Shown here: positions 58,885 through 64,000 of the stretch, in pieces
Position numbering within the stretch: position 1 is the first letter of the stretch
How the letters are laid out: every line of letters starts with the position of its first letter
NCBI GenBank assembly: GCA_028671895.1
Contig: CM053802.1
Span: 40,400,201 to 40,464,200 of the forward strand
DNA: 64,000 nt
Reading direction: 5' to 3'
DNA from: Oenanthe sinensis
Lineage: Eukaryota > Streptophyta > Magnoliopsida > Apiales > Apiaceae
Program-made: the position numbers and the translations under genes
Notes under the pieces: generated by a model
What the model saw: the letters and a program-made list of their open reading frames with translations, nothing else
Databases searched by the model: none
What the model was told of the DNA's origin: nothing

Positions 58885-61314
58885 TCAAGTTGTTTTTGGT
58901 ACCCAAGTTGCCTTGGGTCCTCTTTTATTAGTTGCAGCTTGAGCCCCTGTTGTCAACTTCGGTTCCTTTTGTTTTGGTGGGTTTAAATCCACTTTAACTT
59001 TGGGAGTTGACTTTTGGGGCTTTGACACTTTGGAACTCATGGCAGAATTTCCATGAATTTCATCATTTACATTAGGCATGTTCCATGGCATTCCAGGCAT
59101 GTTCATATTAGGATATGCAAAGAAGGGATTATACATGTATGGAACTTGTGCATAAGGCATATGAACATTAGGTGCAACCAGATTAGAAGACATGGCATTC
59201 ATGAGAATAGGATTGGTAAACATGGCATTTGCAGTCATGGCATGTATATTTAAATTATTTGCAGATATAGATTTCTTTTCATTCTTGCATTGCATGGACA
59301 AATGATTTACACTACCACATTTAGCACATACCTTTCTAGGGGCATACATATCAGGAGTGTAGTTGTTATGCTTATTTATGCCTACTTTACCATTCCTATT
59401 CTTTTTCTTTTTCTCAGACTTAGGTTGAGTAATTTCCACAGGTGCTATCTTTTCTAATTTTTCTTTTAGTTGTTTCTTGGATAAGCTACCTATGTTGATT
59501 TTCTCAGCCTCAGCTTCAACTTGATTTTTGGTTTCCTTAACAAACTTAATAGGAGTGTTAAATTTGTTCTTTTTATTAGCCATTGATGATTTACTTGTCG
59601 ATGGATGCTTATCGATTGATTCAGCATCAATCGATTGATAATCCTTATCAGTTGATGAAGGATTAGCAGTCGATTGATCTTTATCCATTGAAGTATCAAC
59701 CAATGACTTGCCTATTGATTTGGGGAGTTCTCCTAGAGTATCTACACCCAGAACATCAATAATTTGTTTGGCAGTTTTAGCAGACCTATTCCATTTGCTA
59801 ATGGTTTCAATTTTTTCAGCCAATTGTTCTTTCAACAATTCTTCTCTTTTCAAACTGTTTACTAGTTCATTCCTAGCATCCTTTCTTTCCTGCTTAAATC
59901 TTTCTAAACAAACAAGTTCATTTTCAAGAAAAATATTCCTCTCAGTTAAGGCATCAATGGTGCTCTTTAACTTGAGATTTTCTTTGTTTAGAGATTTTAG
60001 AGTGACATGCAAATTGTACAATTCATTGGACATTTCATTAATAGTACTATTGCATTCATCAGCTGAAAGCTCAGAAAAGTTTGTAGCTAATACCTGATTG
60101 GATGCTGAACTAGCTTCTTCATCCTCATGGTTGGCCATTAGAGCTAGATTAATATATTCTTCAGAATCACTGTCCTCAGCAGCCCAGTCCTTCTCTTCAG
60201 TGACAAAAGCCTTTTCTTTCTGTTTTAAAAGGTCAAAGTATTTCTTTTTATAATTAATACCGTCATATGTCTTTGCCTTTTCTTGCTTTGGCTTCCTGCA
60301 CTCACTTGAGAAATGACCAGCCAATCCACAGTTAAAACATCTGAATTTAGATCTATCAACCAAATTTTTATTTTGATTGTTGTTTCTAAACTGGGATCCA
60401 GGCCTTTGAGCATTTGGATTCCTTTTGAATTTTAGCTTTGAAAACTTCCTTGACAAAAATGCAAGGTGCTCATCAATCTCATCCAAATCATCCTGTGAGC
60501 ATGTTTCATTTTCCTGACATTTGGTCTTTCCTTTTCCCTTGGATGATTCTTCATCAGCATCATTAGCCACCATCATGACTTCTTCTGAACAACCAGTATT
60601 TGTCTTTTCTTTCTTGTCTTCATTCCCATTTACCATCAAAGCCACAGTTTTCTCCTTTCTTTGATTCTTCTCAATCTCTTCATCTTGTTGAATCTCCAGT
60701 TCATATGTTTTGAGAATACCATATAATTTCTCTAGAGTATAATCTTTGAAGTTTTGAGATTGTCTAATGGAGACAGTCATTGCCTTCCATTCCTTTGGAA
60801 GAGATCTTAGAAATTTGAGATTTGTATCTTTTGTTGCATAAACCCTACCATATAGCTTTAGACCATTCAATAACTTTTAGAATCTGCTATAGGTATCATT
60901 GATGGCTTCACCACTCTTAAAATGAAATGATTCATATTTTTGAATTAAGAGTTGCATCTTATTTTTCCTAACTTGTTCAGTTCCTTCACACAGAGTTTGA
61001 AGAGTGTCCCACACTTCTTTTGATGAAGTACAGTTTATCACATTATCAAACATATCTTTATCTAGACCATTAAACAAAATGTTCATGGTCTTTTTGTCTT
61101 TAAGTACTTTTTTTTCATCCTCTTCTGTGAACTCAGAAATGAGTTTTGGAACATGTCTATCAACTGTAGGAGTTCCATCAGGGTTTACACCTGTGACTAG
61201 CTTCATGGGAACATGAGGACCTTTCTCTATGCAGTGAACATAGGAAGGGTCAAAAGAAAGAAGATGCAGATGCATTTTTACCTTCCATGGAAAGTATTCA
61301 TCCTTTTCCAGCAT
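58885..61314 (-). pseudogene. gag: SIR-1 gag (one in-frame TAA)
   Basis: From ATG 61314 (MLEKDEYFPWKVKMHLHLL) to TGA at 58885-58887, about 809 codons, with a single TAA at 60877-60879 after NDTYSRF; the frame continues KLLNGLKLYG. An upstream ATG at 61347 in the same frame meets TAA at its third codon, so the original start may have been there. The capsid part is residues 1 to about 250. Two intact CX2CX4HX4C knuckles follow, CFNCGLAGHFSSEC and CAKCGSVNHLSMQC, about 340 residues apart. Between them lie a coiled coil (LNKENLKLKSTIDALTERN) and SID/STD repeats. The tail is Met/Asn/Pro-rich and then basic. It is unusually long for copia gag, as in Sireviruses. Confidence 0.9.
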
Positions 61315-61391
61315 TGGAATCTTTACACCTGAATCTTTTTAGCCCATATTGACTGTTCTTGATCTTTAAACTTTCTGTATGTTGAAAGCAG

Positions 61392-61403
61392 GCTCTGATA
61401 CCA
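61392..61403 (-). other. SIR-1 primer-binding site
   Basis: Minus strand TGGTATCAGAGC, two bases after the 5' LTR; exact initiator tRNA-Met type. Confidence 0.95.
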
Positions 61404-61405
61404 AT

Positions 61406-62523
61406 TGTTATTCCCTAGAACAATGTCAATATTTGTAGAAGGGGGGGTTGAATACAAATATTAAAACTTTTTGTTGGTTCTAATATTCGTTCTTGAAGTT
61501 TGAGAATATAGAGAGAATATGTTCTAACAATTTAAGACTGAAGTGTAAATTGAACAAGGAGATTTAAAATTACTGATGGATTGGTTTTTCCATCAGTGTA
61601 TACTTTTGCTCAATGTTCCTAGGTTAAAAGAAACCTAGCTGCGTTTTTACAAGATTAGAAAACAAATCAACTGTTCTTACAAATGTGTTCTTAAGCTTGA
61701 ACAGTTGATTAAGAGATATTACCTAACTTGTCTATTTTCTAATAATGCTGCTACACTTGTTTATATACCACAAGTGTTCTTTTACAATTCCTATTCTAGG
61801 ATTGTTTCTACCTGCCTTTCTTTTACCTTTTTCTATCTTTTAAAAAGGTTTGAAAAGACAGCTTCAGATTGAGTCTTCACAGCCACTCTAGACTGTCTTC
61901 CATAGGAGTGCTTTTGTTCTCTGGATCTTCAACAGATATTCTTTCTGTGTTGTCACACTCAATTGATAATTTGCTGTTAGGCATACCAATTGATCTGTCC
62001 TTTAATCCATCAACTGATGTACTTCTTCGATTGATCTTTCTATCCATCGATTGATAAAAGATGGCTTATCGATTGATAGATTTTATCAATCGATATATCA
62101 ATCGATGGGTCTTCACATCAGTTGATGGTTTTCAATGCTTGACCTGGCTGCTTCGATTGATCCTTCATCCATCGATGCTTCAATATCAATTGATCATCCT
62201 TCACTTGTGTAATTTCCTGTCTTCACATAATTACAATTTAACAGTTTAATTTACACATCAATTGATGATCTATATCAATCGACTCTAACATCAATTGATG
62301 AACAAAATATCAATTGATTTACACCTTATCGATTGAAATAAACTAAGAACACCTATGCTACAATCCAAATTATCAGTTGATTCATATAAACACTTCAACT
62401 GATAAATGGTTTCCTGATCAATTGATATTTATAACTTTCATATCAATTGATCAGTTACATCAAATAAAATTTCTATGATTCTAAGATTAATGTTATCATC
62501 AAATCACATGTAGATTCCTAACA
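61406..62523 (-). repeat. SIR-1 5' LTR
   Basis: 1118 bp, same length and nearly the same sequence as 49603-50720. It ends on the right at the AAAAG duplication in COP-3 gag. Confidence 0.97.
61759..61767 (-). promoter_or_regulatory. SIR-1 LTR TATA box
   Basis: Minus strand TATATAAAC about 760 bases into the 5' LTR, identical in the 3' LTR. The motif-rich region with ATCAATTGAT decamers lies upstream of it, in what would be U3. Confidence 0.6.
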
Positions 62524-62798
62524 AAAAGGCTGAACCTGCTGCCATGCTGATGGTAGACAACAAAGGTAAAGCTAAAATGAAAGGCAAATGGAAAGGAAAG
62601 AAGAAGATTGGATCTGCTTCTGGTCCCAAGCCAAAGGCTAATCCCAAACAGGCTTTAAAGACGAAGGGTGATGTTGTAAAGGGTGATTGTCACTACTGTG
62701 GTAAACCAGGTCATTGGAAGAGAAACTGTCATGCTTATTTGGAGGATCTGAAGAAGAAGAAGGCGGTCAAGCTTCTGATTCAAGTATTTATGTTATAG
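62524..62798 (+). pseudogene. gag: COP-3 gag, C-terminal part
   Basis: It resumes after SIR-1 (KAEPAAMLMVDNKGKAKMKG). The basic KGKWKGKKK segment and intact knuckle CHYCGKPGHWKRNC are present. A one-base loss at about 62765 (AAGGCGGTC where COP-2 has AAGGTTGGTC) shifts the last codons, so gag-pol continuity is broken here. Confidence 0.9.
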
Positions 62799-64000
62799 AG
62801 GTCAATTTGTCTACTTCTACATCATGGGTATTGGATACTGGATGAGGTTCTCACATTTGTATAAATATGCAGGAGCTACAAAGAAGTAGGACTTTGGCAA
62901 AGGGAGAGGTCGACCTACGAGTTGGCAGTGGAGTAAAGGGTTGTTGCCTTAGTTGTATGGACTTATTATTTAACGTTGCCCACTGGGCTTATTTTAGAAC
63001 TTGAGGACTGTTTTTACGTGCTTTCAATTTGCAGAAACATTATTTTAGTTTTTTGTTTGGACAAGAAAGGTTTTGCATTTTCAATTCAGAAGAATAGTTG
63101 TTCCTTTTCTTTAAATAATGTTACCTATGGGGTTGCACGTTTATTTAACAGTTTATATGTTCTTGATTTAGACACTCCTATCTATAATGTGAATAACAAA
63201 TGTTTTAAAACTAATGACTCAAATCAAACATACCTCTGGCACTGTCGTTTTGGCCATATAAATGAGAAGCACATTTTCAAGTTACATAAGGATGGATACT
63301 TGGATAAGTTTGACTTTGAATCATATGAAGCATGCGAACCTTATCTCATTGGAAAAATGACTAAAGCTCCTTTTATTGGACAAGGTGAAAGGCCACTGAA
63401 CGATTAGAACTTATACATAGTGATGTATGTGGTCCTATGCGTACTTTGGCAAGAGGTGGCTTTTACTTCTTTATCACGTTTACTGATGATTTCAGTAGAT
63501 ATGAATATGTGTATCTTATGAAGAACAAATCTGATTCTTTTGAAAAGTTTAAAGAATACAAAGCTGAAGTAGAAAAGCAAACTGGCGAAAGTATTAAGAC
63601 ACTATGATCTGATCGTGGAGGTGAATACTTAAGCCATGAATTTAAGAGTTTATTAAAAGAGTATGGTATTGTATCACAACTCACTCCTCCCGGAACACCA
63701 CAATGGAATGGAGTTTCTGAAAGGAGGAATCGTACTTTGTTGGACATGGTACGATCAATGATGAGTCATGCAGATCTTCCATTTAGTTTCTAGGGCTACG
63801 CCCTTGAGACGGCTGCTTATAGACTTAACCGAGTTCCTACTAAAACGTTTCAGAAAACTCCGTATGAGATATGGATTGAAAAGCGTCATAGCATGTCATT
63901 TATGAAAATTTGGGGATGTGAGGCATTTGTGAAACGTCTAACTTCTAACAAGCTAGGACATAAATTAGAAAAATATAATTTTGTATTATACCTAACTGAA
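62799..64000 (+). pseudogene. pol: COP-3 pol, N-terminal part (runs off window)
   Basis: Protease VLDTG is followed by TGA at 62843 in place of the Cys codon. The zinc region (LWHCRFGHINEKHI; CEPYLIGKMTKAPF, with the second Cys of CEPC now Tyr) and integrase (HSDVCGPMRT, SDRGGEYLSHEF, NGVSERRNRT) are readable in shifting frames. TGA at 63605 replaces the Arg of RSDRGG. Trp is changed to stop in FWGYA near 63792. The sequence ends in the integrase C-terminal part. Confidence 0.85.

Larger units (their letters stand above)
49603..62523 (-). mobile_element. SIR-1: nearly intact Sirevirus-like Ty1/copia retrotransposon
   Basis: 12,921 bp with two 1118-bp LTRs (TG...CA), 5-bp duplication AAAAG (49598-49602 and 62524-62528), an exact initiator tRNA-Met primer site, a purine tract, gag, a full open pol and ORF3. 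By eye the LTRs differ at only about 13 positions, roughly 1%, so the insertion is recent. Joining the flanks restores COP-3 gag (ATGAAAAAG then GCTGAACC). In-frame defects are few: a TAA in gag, a TAA in ORF3 and a frame change near the ORF3 end. Confidence 0.97.
45700..64000 (+). mobile_element. COP-3: Ty1/copia retrotransposon in SIR-2 gag, itself split by SIR-1 (3' end outside window)
   Basis: 5' LTR 45700-47296, primer site 47298-47309, leader, gag (48997-49602 and 62524-62798) and pol to the window end. It belongs to the COP-1/COP-2 group by protein sequence, but its LTR is closer to solo LTR COP-4. The left target duplication should be CATCT (45695-45699); the right end is not in the window. 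SIR-1 sits inside gag. Confidence 0.9.

Overview
The window is repeat DNA from a plant nuclear genome, almost certainly a eudicot. Every recognisable coding sequence belongs to an LTR retrotransposon. The DNA is AT-rich, primer-binding sites match plant initiator tRNA-Met, and one gypsy element has the plant Tat/Retand-type leader. I see no convincing host gene, rRNA, tRNA or CRISPR array. The species cannot be fixed from sequence alone; an asterid is my guess from the element types.

Layout. SIR-3 (1-6329, +) is a decayed Sirevirus-like Ty1/copia element: gag, pol and an extra ORF downstream of pol. GYP-1 (6330 to about 11185, +) is a truncated Ty3/gypsy element that landed in SIR-3's extra ORF; it ends in two minisatellite arrays. 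11186-15958 is mostly featureless AT-rich DNA with one broken plant-transposon-type protein gene (11452-12627, -). REL-1 (15959-16655, -) is the 3' end of another copia pol, and it is interrupted by SIR-2.

SIR-2 (16656-45699, -) is a Sirevirus-like element pulled apart by later insertions. COP-1 (17349-25833, -) sits in its 3' LTR, COP-2 (28527-37090, +) in its extra ORF, solo LTR COP-4 (39522-41073) in its pol/ORF3 spacer, and COP-3 (45700 to beyond the end, +) in its gag. SIR-1 (49603-62523, -) is a nearly intact relative of SIR-2 inserted in COP-3's gag. The order of events is therefore REL-1, then SIR-2, then COP-1/2/3/4, then SIR-1. Target-site duplications of 5 bp support COP-1 (ATATC), COP-2 (CTCCT) and SIR-1 (AAAAG).

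Most interesting biology. The three Sirevirus-like elements share a large third ORF, set apart from pol by a spacer of about 0.5-0.7 kb. In SIR-1 and SIR-2 (2.2 kb spacer there with the solo LTR) that spacer has a conserved TATA-like box, a pyrimidine-rich leader and a 59-bp tandem array of differing copy number, so ORF3 looks like a separate transcription unit. Each family has also filled its LTR, spacer and low-complexity protein linkers with one short motif: palindromic ATCAATTGAT and variants in SIR-1/SIR-2, AAACTCTGAT in SIR-3. The GYP-1 LTR has a 59-bp-arm hairpin just downstream of its TATA box.
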